DNA from: MADRE2 sp964397015
GTDB taxonomy: Bacteria; Desulfobacterota; Desulfobacteria; Desulfobacterales; Desulfobacteraceae
Assembly: GCA_964397015.1 (NCBI GenBank)
Contig: CAYNHL010000076.1
Location: 1 to 18,617 of the forward strand
Reading direction: 5' to 3'
DNA length: 18,617 bases
The notes beneath the pieces were generated by a model. That model did no database searches. It worked only from the letters and a program-made list of their open reading frames with translations, and was not told the origin of the DNA. Of the stretch, positions 1 to 7,441 are shown piece by piece. The position numbers were made by a program, and so were the translations under genes. Every line of letters starts with the position of its first letter. Position 1 is the first letter of the stretch.

Positions 1-1
1 G

Positions 2-802
2 CTGGATCTGGACCATGGCCGCTTCAAGCTTTGTATACTGGTATCCGCACGCCTGGGTGCGGCAGCCGGTTTCATGGCCCCGGTGATCTACATCGGCGAA
101 TCGGCCGCCTATGCCGGTCAGCACCTTTTCATGCTTTTGAACAGGCCCTTTTCACTGGATCCTGAAGCTGTGGAACTTGAACAGCCCCATGTCCTTCGCA
201 AAAGGCTGGGTGATCAGCATATCATTCTGCCGGCCCTTGACCGGTTCCAGGAAAAATTGTGCGACGAACACAAGGCCTTGATCGCAAGTTTTTGCCGATA
301 TTTCAATACATATCATGCTCAATTTTCAAAATGGATCAAAGAGCAGATTGAATTTTCCTATCCGCAGGTTCCTGATATCGATCCGGATGCCGGGCTCTAT
401 GAAAACGGGTTTTTCACCCCGGCAGAAAAAAAACAGATCATGGCCTTTCACCAGGCCGATAAACAAGGCAGACAACAGATAGTCCAGGCCATGCCTCCGG
501 GCAGAGTCAGGTCGATAGCTTCCCGGATCCTGTCCAGGTATTCTGCAGATAATGCTGACGGATCAGGCGCCGAGTTTGAACAGCACCTGAGAAGGCTGTA
601 CACCTTTGATACAGGAGATAGCCCCATTGTCGGGTACAAGGGTGAAAAAAAGCTGACACGGGCTCAGGCGCTCAAACAGATTGCCGATCGAAAAGAACAG
701 CTTGAAGGAAACGAACAGCTTGAAGATGGGAAAAACCACCTGGCAGCATCCATGCTGGCGGCGCTGGAAGCCTACATCAGACAGCTGCCTGTCCTGGATT
801 AA
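2..802 (+). CDS. sbcB: Exodeoxyribonuclease I, C-terminal part (5' end outside window)
   Basis: The reading frame is open from the left edge (codons start at base 2) to a TAA at 800-802, so the gene begins upstream and the ATG at 74 is an internal Met. The visible part lacks the DEDD nuclease domain. It resembles the SH3-like and C-terminal helical domains of ExoI/SbcB, the 3'-5' single-strand DNA exonuclease of recombination and mismatch repair. The clearest match is the stretch DAGLYENGFF about 132 residues into the visible part, equivalent to the DAQLYxGFF region of the E. coli enzyme, followed by a helical tail rich in Arg, Glu and Gln. A 13-base direct repeat at 695-707 and 713-725 encodes a duplicated EQLE block near the C-terminus. 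The gene converges on the PilZ gene with a 4-base stop-stop overlap. The family call rests on the C-terminal half only. Confidence 0.72.
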   Translation: MDLDHGRFKLCILVSARLGAAAGFMAPVIYIGESAAYAGQHLFMLLNRPFSLDPEAVELEQPHVLRKRLGDQHIILPALDRFQEKLCDEHKALIASFCRYFNTYHAQFSKWIKEQIEFSYPQVPDIDPDAGLYENGFFTPAEKKQIMAFHQADKQGRQQIVQAMPPGRVRSIASRILSRYSADNADGSGAEFEQHLRRLYTFDTGDSPIVGYKGEKKLTRAQALKQIADRKEQLEGNEQLEDGKNHLAASMLAALEAYIRQLPVLD

Positions 803-1545
803 ATGCCGGAAAGCCTCTGCAGCTCGTCAATCTGGGCAGTGTGTATGAACTGGCCGAGAAGAGTGTCGGCTTCAGTGGAGATCGTGGTGAACTGGCAGCC
901 GATAAATAAATGGGTTTCTGAGTGACGCGGATTGAATCTGGCGATTTTTGCACCGACCGGTATTGTGCCTGTAGGCTTGTTTTTTTCCTGGTTCATCAAT
1001 ATAAGAGCAAGTTCAAGCTCTTCTTTTCGTTCCAGGTTTTCCAGGCCGTGGTGTCGGGCTACTTTCCTGGGCAATACGATTCCGATGCCGTTTAAGGATA
1101 TGTCCCTGATTGTGAAATCCTTTGGAGAGAACAGTTCGGTTTTCCGTATGACAAGTTTCCCCATTACCGTGAATTTTGCCGTCAGCGACAGCCTGAAGGC
1201 AGCCCTGATGTTGGCTTCTACTGCAGGCGGGGTGTAGTTGAGCAAAACAGCCTCGGTGGTGTTCCTGTTGGCCAGCTTGTACTGCCTGATTATCCGTGCA
1301 GGAGAGCAGGGGACTCCCACGCGGATTTTTTTACCGTCAATATGGGTGATGGTGGTCATGTGGAGGGTTGAAAACTTTGTTTTTTCTGTGAGTTTCACAT
1401 GGGGTTGAGCAATGATGACCTGTTGTGAATCATGGTCTGTATCATAGATGATCGATGGTCTTGAAAAGGGTGTCAAAGAGTTGATGTCAAACACCAGATC
1501 AATACCGCATGACGGCGAGAAAATTTTTTCGATATTAAATGTCAT
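799..1545 (-). CDS. PilZ-domain protein, predicted cyclic-di-GMP binder
   Basis: This 248-residue protein has the two PilZ ligand motifs in order: RAAFR (residues 114-118, the RxxxR motif) and DISLNG (148-153, the DxSxxG motif), within a C-terminal PilZ domain of about residues 112-240. The first 110 residues form a beta-rich domain like the YcgR N-terminal flagellar-brake module. Cytoplasmic; no signal peptide or membrane segment is visible. PilZ proteins bind cyclic-di-GMP and alter motility or polysaccharide output; the target here is unknown. The ATG at 1545 has no Shine-Dalgarno sequence and lies 5 bases after the U-tract of the HU-gene terminator, and an in-frame stop at 1563-1561 limits the start. 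Expression may depend on read-through from the HU gene. Confidence 0.82.
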   Translation of the reverse strand: MTFNIEKIFSPSCGIDLVFDINSLTPFSRPSIIYDTDHDSQQVIIAQPHVKLTEKTKFSTLHMTTITHIDGKKIRVGVPCSPARIIRQYKLANRNTTEAVLLNYTPPAVEANIRAAFRLSLTAKFTVMGKLVIRKTELFSPKDFTIRDISLNGIGIVLPRKVARHHGLENLERKEELELALILMNQEKNKPTGTIPVGAKIARFNPRHSETHLFIGCQFTTISTEADTLLGQFIHTAQIDELQRLSGI

Positions 1546-1550
1546 GGCTG

Positions 1551-1594
1551 AAAAAACAATTCAGGCAGCATCCCATCCCAAAATACTGCCTGAA
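1551..1594 (-). terminator. Rho-independent terminator behind the HU gene
   Basis: On the minus strand a perfect 9-bp stem (TTCAGGCAG, 1594-1586, pairing with CTGCCTGAA, 1568-1560) encloses a 17-base loop and is followed by TTGTTTTTT (1559-1551). It begins 24 bases after the HU stop codon, so it is placed to end the HU transcript. The U-tract ends 5 bases before the PilZ start codon. Confidence 0.78.
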
Positions 1595-1617
1595 CATATT
1601 TTTATTACTGTTGTCTT

Positions 1618-1887
1618 TTATTTTACGGCGTCTTTCAAAGCCTTTCCCGGGACAAACTTGGGGACCTTTCTGGCAGGGATATTGATTTCTTTTCCAGTCT
1701 GGGGATTTCTGCCTTTTCTCGCTTTTCGTTCTGCAGTCTTGAATGTACCAAAGCCTACCAGAGTCACGGAGTCGTTGCTTGAAAGGGCATCGGTAATGGC
1801 TTGAATCGTGGAATCAACGGCTGCCTGTGCTTCCTTTTTGCTGCTGAGTACTTCTGAAACCTTGTTGATTAAATCGCCTTTGTTCAT
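1618..1887 (-). CDS. hup: HU-family histone-like DNA-binding protein
   Basis: An 89-residue nucleoid protein, matching the usual ~90 residues of HU. It bends and compacts DNA as a dimer. The N-terminal helices (MNKGDLINKVSEV) are followed by the signature GFGTF at 45-49 and the beta-arm sequence RNPQTG at 60-65, whose Pro62 is the intercalating residue. The chosen ATG at 1887 has AGGAG at 1900-1896 with an 8-base spacer. A GTG at 1896 would add three residues but overlaps that ribosome-binding site, so it is unlikely. A 6-bp palindrome lies just upstream (1916-1931), and a terminator follows the gene. Confidence 0.95.
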   Translation of the reverse strand: MNKGDLINKVSEVLSSKKEAQAAVDSTIQAITDALSSNDSVTLVGFGTFKTAERKARKGRNPQTGKEINIPARKVPKFVPGKALKDAVK

Positions 1888-1915
1888 CTTGATCACTCCT
1901 TTAGTTTAGGTTTTA

Positions 1916-1931
1916 GAAATTACCAAATTTC
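1916..1931. promoter_or_regulatory. Palindrome upstream of HU gene
   Basis: GAAATT (1916-1921), spacer ACCA, AATTTC (1926-1931) form a perfect 6-bp inverted repeat 29 bases upstream of the HU start codon in an AT-rich leader. It could be an operator or a small RNA hairpin. No convincing -35/-10 pair could be fixed for HU, so its role is open. Confidence 0.3.
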
Positions 1932-2093
1932 AAGTTAATCAACCAAATGCATGAATAATGTTGTTGAATCAGCTTTAAGCCGTACGTTACGTGGTTGAGA
2001 AGGGCGTGTCAAGTCTTTATTCACATTTTTTACAAAATTTTATTGCCACTTGGCGCTAAAACCCATAAAATGATAAAAATGGAGGTAAAAATT

Positions 2094-2570
2094 ATGGATG
2101 CACAACTGGTAAATCCTTTTATAGAGGGTACATTGCATATTCTCGATACCACGGCCCAAATCAAGGTTTCTCCCCGGCCGGTATTTATTAAAAAAGATAC
2201 CGCTGCCCTTGGCGATATTTCCGGGCTGCTGGATATTTCCGGTGATATAACAGGGTCCGCTGCCGTTACGTTTACACAGAAAAGCATCCTTGGAATCGTA
2301 TCCGCCATGTTTGGTGAAGAGATGACGGAAATGAACGAAGACATCAATGATGCGGTGGGAGAGATCAGCAACATGATCGCAGGGCATGTCACCACCCGGA
2401 TAGGGGAGCTGGACCGGAAAGTCAAGGTCAAGTTCAACCAGGTTCTGTCGGGCCGGGATCATGCCGTAGAGCATGTTGAAAACGGCGAATATGTCGTGGC
2501 CATCCCCTTTGGCACAACCCGGGGTAAGGTGGTTATTGAAGTAAGCTATGTCCGTGAAGATACCAGTTGA
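2094..2570 (+). CDS. cheX: CheX-like chemotaxis phosphatase family protein
   Basis: A 158-residue cytoplasmic protein of the CheC/CheX/FliY family, which removes phosphate from CheY~P. The signature EDINDAVGEISNMIAG occupies residues 82-97 and includes the catalytic pair Glu90 and Asn93 of the D-x3-E-x2-N motif. One such motif and a length near 155 residues fit CheX rather than two-motif CheC. The ATG at 2094 has GGAGGT at 2081-2086 with a 7-base spacer, so in-frame starts further upstream (from 1995) are rejected. No other che gene is in view, so its cognate CheY is elsewhere. The 3' end overlaps the convergent prepilin peptidase gene by 38 bases. Confidence 0.85.
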   Translation: MDAQLVNPFIEGTLHILDTTAQIKVSPRPVFIKKDTAALGDISGLLDISGDITGSAAVTFTQKSILGIVSAMFGEEMTEMNEDINDAVGEISNMIAGHVTTRIGELDRKVKVKFNQVLSGRDHAVEHVENGEYVVAIPFGTTRGKVVIEVSYVREDTS

Positions 2571-3321
2571 TCAGCCGGGTTCCGAAAAAGATGTAGATGA
2601 TCGCTCCCATGGCGAGAAAAGGACCGAAGGGAATTTTAAGCTTCAAATCAGATGCCCGCATCCTGATCATGATGACTGCCCCGGCCAGGGTGCCGAGTAC
2701 AGATCCCAAAAAAATGGTTACAATGACCCCTTTTACACCCGTGGCCGCACCGATCATTGCCAGCAGCTTGATATCACCGCCCCCCATCCCTTCCTGTTTC
2801 TTGATAAGGTAATAGACCAGGGCCACAAGATACAGGCTGCCTCCGCCGGCAGCCACACCTGATAAAATGTCGAGCGCCGTCATGTCGGTTGCAAAAAAGG
2901 CCGACAGCGCAAAAAAAACAATGCCGGGAAGAGAGATGACATCCGGAATAATACCGTGGTCGATATCGATGAACGAGATGGTGATCAGCACGCATACAAG
3001 GATAAACCAGAACAGGGCTTCGATTCCGGGCCCGAACCTGTAAAGCACGGCGCATGCCGCAAGGGCGGTCAGCAGTTCAACCAGAAAATAGCGGAACCCG
3101 ATTGAAGCCCGGCAGTAGCGGCAGCGGCCCAAAAGGACCAGGTAGCTTATCATGGGTATATTGAGGTAGAACGGGATGGGAGTGCGGCAAAAAGGACAGC
3201 TCGAGCCCGGGTAAACAATAGATCTGCCGCGGGGGATCCGGTAGATGCATACGTTCATGAAGCTGCCCGCGCACCCTCCGGCGGCAAAAACAAGGGCATA
3301 TAACAAAAAGGTTTCGATCAT
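2533..3321 (-). CDS. pilD: Prepilin leader peptidase / N-methyltransferase (A24)
   Basis: A 262-residue polytopic inner-membrane aspartyl protease. It cleaves the leader of type IV prepilins and type II secretion pseudopilins and methylates the new N-terminus. Features in order: N-terminal segment ending in GSFMNVCIYRIPRG (19-32), two CxxC zinc pairs (Cys42/Cys45 and Cys67/Cys70) of the methyltransferase domain, then catalytic Asp119 in FIDIDHGIIPD and Asp183 in GGGDIK. All key residues are present and length is normal. The ATG at 3321 matches family starts. ATG 3357 and TTG 3366 are in frame, but their extra residues look unlike the family. No pilin gene is adjacent, as is common for this gene. 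Its 3' end overlaps the convergent cheX-like gene. Confidence 0.94.
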   Translation of the reverse strand: MIETFLLYALVFAAGGCAGSFMNVCIYRIPRGRSIVYPGSSCPFCRTPIPFYLNIPMISYLVLLGRCRYCRASIGFRYFLVELLTALAACAVLYRFGPGIEALFWFILVCVLITISFIDIDHGIIPDVISLPGIVFFALSAFFATDMTALDILSGVAAGGGSLYLVALVYYLIKKQEGMGGGDIKLLAMIGAATGVKGVIVTIFLGSVLGTLAGAVIMIRMRASDLKLKIPFGPFLAMGAIIYIFFGTRLINWYLHGHSLLQ

Positions 3322-3403
3322 GGCCTTTACATGCTTAAAGCTGCTGCAGGTTGTCATGATTGACAACCTGCAAAATTCGCATTATCCAATGGAAAAAATA
3401 TTT

Positions 3404-3432
3404 TTGCAAGCATATTGTAAATACCTTAAAAT
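3404..3432 (+). promoter_or_regulatory. Sigma70-like promoter of lon
   Basis: TTGCAA (3404-3409), a 17-base spacer and TAAAAT (3427-3432) give a good -35/-10 pair, with expected transcription start near 3439 and a leader of about 50 bases before lon. No CIRCE heat-shock inverted repeat was seen. Confidence 0.55.
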
Positions 3433-3487
3433 GTTTTATTGTAAATTCACATGGAACAAGCGCCGTTATCAAAAAAGGAGCCCTTAA

Positions 3488-5866
3488 ATGGCTGAAACAG
3501 ATATTGATGATTTGATTGAAATAATAGAAAAAGACAGTAACCTCGATGATGTGCCCAAGATCCTTCCCCTGATGCCGGTCAGGGATGTGGTCGTGTTTAC
3601 GGATATGCTTCTGCCCCTGTTCATCGGGCGTGAGAAATCCATAAAAGCCGTAGAAGAAGCTATTAAATCGGACCGCTACATTTTTCTGGCATCACAGAAG
3701 GATTCGGACGTCGAGTCTCCTAAAGCCGATGACATTTATACCACCGGGACCGTAGGCCGTATCCAGAAGATGATCAAGCTTCCCGACGGCCGTATCAAAT
3801 CCCTGGTCCAGGGCGTGGCAAAGGCCAGGATTGTAGATTATATTAAAAAACGTCCCTATTTCAAGGTCGAAGTCGAGCTGATAGAAGATGAAAGCGTAAA
3901 GGAACTGGACATTGAAGACGAGGCCCTGATGCGTAATGTCAAGGAGGCCTCCCAGAAGCTTTTGGCACTTAAGGGGGAATTGTCCACCGATGTGGGGGAC
4001 CTGCTTGAATACATTGAATCTCCCGGCAAGCTGGCCGACCTTGTGGCCTCCAATTTGCAGCTCAAAGTAGAGGACGCCCAGGCCCTGCTGGAGACTATCG
4101 ATCCGGCAGGCCGTCTCAAGAAAGTCAATGACCTTCTGGCAAGAGAGCTTGACCTGACGACGGTCCAGGCCAGGATACAGACCGATGTCAAGGACGAGAT
4201 ATCCAAAAACCAGCGGGATTATTATCTTCGGGAGCAGGTCAAGGCCATTTACAAGGAGCTTGGTGAAACTGACGACAAGTTTGCTGAAATAGAGGAGTTC
4301 AAGACCAAGATAAAAAAATGCAAAATGCCCCTTTCCTGTGAAAAGGAAGCCCTCAAACAGGTGCGCCGGCTGGACCAGATGCACGCTGATTCATCTGAAG
4401 CATCCGTGGTTCGAACCTACCTGGACTGCATAGTGGACCTGCCGTGGAGCCGTGCCACCAGGGATGTCCTGGATATCGAAAAATCCACCAGGATCCTGAA
4501 CCAGAACCATCACGGCCTTGACAAGGTCAAGGAGCGTATCCTGGAATACCTGAGTGTCCGCAAGCTCAATCCCGGTAAAAAAGGACAGATAATCTGCTTT
4601 GTCGGTCCTCCGGGTGTTGGGAAAACATCCCTGGGGCAGGCAATTGCAAAGGCTTTGAAGCGCAAGTTTCACCGGCTGTCCCTGGGCGGCATACGGGATG
4701 AGGCGGAGATCAGGGGACACAGGAGAACCTATATAGGTTCCATGCCTGGCCGGATTCTGCAGGGACTCAGGCAGTGCGGCACCAGGAACCCCGTGTTCAT
4801 GCTGGACGAGATAGACAAGCTCGGCAATGATTTCAGGGGAGATCCATCCTCGGCCCTGCTCGAAGCGCTGGATCCGGAACAGAATTTTGAATTCAGCGAT
4901 CATTACCTGAACATGCCCTTTGACCTGTCAGACGTACTTTTTATCTTGACCGCCAACGTTACAGATACCATTCCGTCCGCTCTTCTGGACCGGATGGAGG
5001 TTATCAGGATTCCGGGATATACGCGGGAAGAAAAGGCGATTATAGCCAGAAAGCACTTGATACCCCGGAAATTCAAGGACAACGGACTGGCCAGACGTTC
5101 CATAACCATCAGCCCCGGAGCCCTGGAAACCATTATATCGGAATACACCCTTGAAGCGGGGCTTCGAAACCTCGAGCGCAAGATTGATGCGATCTGCAGA
5201 AAGATCGCCCGGAAAATTGCATCAGGTAAAAAGGGGAAATTTTCCATTACCCGGCAGAACCTGACCGAATATTTAGGACCCCCCAAGTACTACCCTGAAC
5301 TGGACCAGGAAGAAAGCCAGACAGGTCTTGCCACGGGCCTTGCCTGGACTGAAGCGGGAGGTGAACAGCTCTATATCGAGGTGGCGCTGTGCCAGGGAAA
5401 GGGAGAACTTTCGGTCACAGGCCAGATCGGCGAGGTGATGCAGGAATCAGCACGTGCCGCTTTGACCTATATGAAAGCCAATATAGACAAGTTCAACATT
5501 TCCAAAGAGGCAATTGACAACAATGACATTCATATCCATGTGCCGGCCGGTGCTATCCCCAAGGACGGCCCGTCCGCAGGAATTGCCATGGCCACGGCCC
5601 TGATTTCGGCATTTACCAACCGCAAGGTCAACAACAAGGTAGGCATGACCGGTGAGATCTCGCTGAGGGGAAGGGTCCTGCCCATCGGCGGGCTCAAGGA
5701 AAAGGCCATTGGAGCGCTGACGGCCGGGATCGATCATGTGATCATTCCGGAAAAGAATAAAAAAGACCTGCACGATTTACCGGAAAGTGTAAAAAAGAAA
5801 ATCAAGTTCACCTGTGTCAGGGATTTGAGCCAGGTGCTTGATATTGCCCTTGAAAAGGCTGAATAA
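3488..5866 (+). CDS. lon: ATP-dependent protease La (Lon)
   Basis: A 792-residue LonA protease of normal length. It unfolds and degrades damaged and short-lived regulatory proteins in the cytoplasm as a hexamer. Domain order: substrate-binding LON domain about 25-220 (begins PLMPVRDVVVF), coiled linker, AAA+ domain with Walker A GPPGVGKTS (373-381) and Walker B FMLDEID (437-443), then the S16 protease with catalytic Ser696 in PKDGPSAG and Lys739 in GGLKEK. The spacing of 43 residues between Ser and Lys equals that of E. coli Lon. ATG 3488 has AGGAG at 3476-3480 with a 7-base spacer. Lon starts the plus-strand housekeeping block; tsaB begins 2 bases after its stop. Confidence 0.98.
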   Translation: MAETDIDDLIEIIEKDSNLDDVPKILPLMPVRDVVVFTDMLLPLFIGREKSIKAVEEAIKSDRYIFLASQKDSDVESPKADDIYTTGTVGRIQKMIKLPDGRIKSLVQGVAKARIVDYIKKRPYFKVEVELIEDESVKELDIEDEALMRNVKEASQKLLALKGELSTDVGDLLEYIESPGKLADLVASNLQLKVEDAQALLETIDPAGRLKKVNDLLARELDLTTVQARIQTDVKDEISKNQRDYYLREQVKAIYKELGETDDKFAEIEEFKTKIKKCKMPLSCEKEALKQVRRLDQMHADSSEASVVRTYLDCIVDLPWSRATRDVLDIEKSTRILNQNHHGLDKVKERILEYLSVRKLNPGKKGQIICFVGPPGVGKTSLGQAIAKALKRKFHRLSLGGIRDEAEIRGHRRTYIGSMPGRILQGLRQCGTRNPVFMLDEIDKLGNDFRGDPSSALLEALDPEQNFEFSDHYLNMPFDLSDVLFILTANVTDTIPSALLDRMEVIRIPGYTREEKAIIARKHLIPRKFKDNGLARRSITISPGALETIISEYTLEAGLRNLERKIDAICRKIARKIASGKKGKFSITRQNLTEYLGPPKYYPELDQEESQTGLATGLAWTEAGGEQLYIEVALCQGKGELSVTGQIGEVMQESARAALTYMKANIDKFNISKEAIDNNDIHIHVPAGAIPKDGPSAGIAMATALISAFTNRKVNNKVGMTGEISLRGRVLPIGGLKEKAIGALTAGIDHVIIPEKNKKDLHDLPESVKKKIKFTCVRDLSQVLDIALEKAE

Positions 5867-5868
5867 TT

Positions 5869-6576
5869 TTGAACATCCTGGCGTTGAGCACGGCTGAGCC
5901 GGACTGCAGCCTTGCACTGGAAATAGAGGGACAACTGGTTTACGAGGAATTCTGGAAAAGCCCCAAGACCCATTCCAAAGGGGTGATGACCATGATTTCT
6001 CACCTGTTTGATAACCGTTGTGACCTGGGTATAGGGGATATAGACTTGTTTGTCGCAGCCAGGGGGCCGGGCAGTTTTACAGGCCTGCGCATCGGTATCA
6101 GCACCATGCTCGGCCTTTCATCCGCAATGTCACGGCCGGCCGCAGGAGTTTCCAGCCTTGACGGTATTGCCTTCCAGTTCCCGGCTGTCCGGGGCCGGGT
6201 GTGCGCCATGATGGACGCAAGGCGTTCGCAGGTGTATGCAGCAGTATACCGGTTTGAACAGGGGGGGCTTTTATCCAGATCCGAAGAAACAGCGTGCACG
6301 GTCGAAGAAATTGTAGAAAAGGCGGGTTCCCCCTGCGTGTACGCCGGATCAGGCGCCCTTGCCTTCAAGGACAGTATCCTTGAACTGACAGACAGGCAGG
6401 CCGTGATTGCAGAGCCTTGCCAGTCCCACGTCAAGGCCTCGGCCCTGATCTTGTCGGCACGCCGGGACCCGGATATGCTTTCTATGCCCGATGCGGCCTT
6501 GACACCTGTGTATCTCAGGCAGTCAGATGCCCAGGTCAAACTGGAGTCTTCGGTCCTTTCCAGGCGGCAGTCTTAG
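5869..6576 (+). CDS. tsaB: tRNA threonylcarbamoyladenosine (t6A) protein TsaB
   Basis: A 235-residue ASKHA-fold protein. TsaB pairs with the TsaD catalytic subunit to add threonylcarbamoyl to A37 of ANN-decoding tRNAs. The family signature GPGSFTGLRIG is at residues 66-76, and the N-terminus (MNILALSTAEPDCSLAL) is the usual first strand pair. It begins with TTG at 5869, two bases after the lon stop codon. The AAAAGG that could serve as ribosome-binding site is inside the end of lon, so translation is probably coupled to lon. The C-terminal end DAALTPVYLRQSDAQ is typical of the family, which often ends in a P.YLR motif. Confidence 0.93.
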   Translation: MNILALSTAEPDCSLALEIEGQLVYEEFWKSPKTHSKGVMTMISHLFDNRCDLGIGDIDLFVAARGPGSFTGLRIGISTMLGLSSAMSRPAAGVSSLDGIAFQFPAVRGRVCAMMDARRSQVYAAVYRFEQGGLLSRSEETACTVEEIVEKAGSPCVYAGSGALAFKDSILELTDRQAVIAEPCQSHVKASALILSARRDPDMLSMPDAALTPVYLRQSDAQVKLESSVLSRRQS

Positions 6577-6594
6577 GTCAAAAAAACAGCAGCA

Positions 6595-6624
6595 TTGACA
6601 TAACCTGTCGGAATCTGGTATTAT
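6595..6624 (+). promoter_or_regulatory. Strong sigma70-like promoter of psd
   Basis: A perfect TTGACA (6595-6600), an 18-base spacer and TATTAT (6619-6624) lie in the gap after tsaB. The expected start is near 6631, giving a short AT-rich leader of about 44 bases before psd. Confidence 0.7.
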
Positions 6625-6674
6625 ATGAAAAATTTGTTGAATTTATTTTTGTGGTATATAATATAAATTGATAT

Positions 6675-7367
6675 ATGGATAATTCAAGATGGCCGGCAAA
6701 GGCAGTGCTGCCTATTGCCGTGCCTGGTATAAAATATTGTGCCGGCAGCTTTCTGGCAGCCGGGATATTTTTTTTTATGGGGTGGGAGATACTCTCGGCA
6801 CTGGTTTTTTTATTCTGCCTTTTTGCCTGCTGGTTTTTCAGGGACCCGGACCGCAGGGTGCCGGAAGAACAGGGAGCAATGGTCTCGCCTGCGGACGGCC
6901 GTGTAATTTTTGCCGGTCTTTGGCCGCAGAATGAATACCTTGACGGGCCGTGTATAAAAATCAGCATTTTCATGAATGTTTTCAACGTGCATGTAAACCG
7001 CATGCCCTTTGGCGGAACGGTTGAAAAAGTGATATATTCTCCGGGGCGTTTCATAAATGCATCCTTTGACAAGGCCTCTGTCGACAATGAACGAAACGCC
7101 CTTTTAGTCAGGACAAAGGAGAATATACGCTATGTTGTCGTTCAGATAGCCGGCCTTGTGGCAAGGCGTATTGTGAACCATGCCAGGGAAAAAGAGACCA
7201 TTGACACAGGGAGGCGTTACGGTATGATACAGTTCGGTTCGCGCCTGGACCTGTACCTGCCCGAAGATTTCACAGCCCGTGTCTCTCCGGGAGACAGGGT
7301 CAGGGCAGGGGAAACCATTGTCGGCTTTTTGAATACGGCCGATAATCCAGTTTCCCCGCAGGGTTGA
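6675..7367 (+). CDS. psd: Phosphatidylserine decarboxylase proenzyme, short form
   Basis: A 230-residue proenzyme that converts phosphatidylserine to phosphatidylethanolamine at the inner membrane. Two hydrophobic stretches (about 11-34 and 36-54) precede FFRDPDR (54-60). SPADG is at 71-75 and NVHVNRMP at 104-111. The self-cleavage site is FGS (187-189), with Ser189 predicted to become the pyruvoyl group of the small alpha chain. Glycine-serine rather than LGST at the cleavage site and the short length fit the archaeal/deltaproteobacterial short type. The ATG at 6675 has no Shine-Dalgarno sequence, although the promoter upstream is strong. The usual partner pssA is not next to it; asd follows instead. 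Confidence 0.94.
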   Translation: MDNSRWPAKAVLPIAVPGIKYCAGSFLAAGIFFFMGWEILSALVFLFCLFACWFFRDPDRRVPEEQGAMVSPADGRVIFAGLWPQNEYLDGPCIKISIFMNVFNVHVNRMPFGGTVEKVIYSPGRFINASFDKASVDNERNALLVRTKENIRYVVVQIAGLVARRIVNHAREKETIDTGRRYGMIQFGSRLDLYLPEDFTARVSPGDRVRAGETIVGFLNTADNPVSPQG

Positions 7368-7385
7368 ATGAAATAAATTTTTTTA

Positions 7386-7413
7386 TTGTTACCCTTAGAG
7401 TTACCCTTAGAAT
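7386..7413 (+). promoter_or_regulatory. Possible asd promoter spanning a tandem repeat
   Basis: TTGTTA (7386-7391), 16 bases, then TAGAAT (7408-7413) form a plausible promoter 29 bases upstream of the asd start codon. A perfect tandem repeat lies between and over the two elements, which would suit operator control. The hexamers are weaker than those of psd. Confidence 0.35.
7388..7411 (+). repeat. 12-bp tandem repeat upstream of asd
   Basis: GTTACCCTTAGA occurs twice in perfect head-to-tail order (7388-7399 and 7400-7411) in the psd-asd gap. A copy-number change here would alter spacing in the putative promoter by 12 bases. Confidence 0.85.
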
Positions 7414-7441
7414 TGATGATTTAGTACAAGGTGTTAAAAAA

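Noticed and set aside
3322..3487. CIRCE/HrcA heat-shock operator upstream of lon
   Set aside because: No TTAGCACTC-type inverted repeat is present; only an ordinary sigma70-like promoter was found.
3692..4384. Long antisense open frame (230 codons) inside lon, and similar ones at 4391-5286
   Set aside because: Low-complexity translation rich in Leu, Phe and His, no ribosome-binding site, and opposite a highly conserved gene; these are by-products of lon codon bias.
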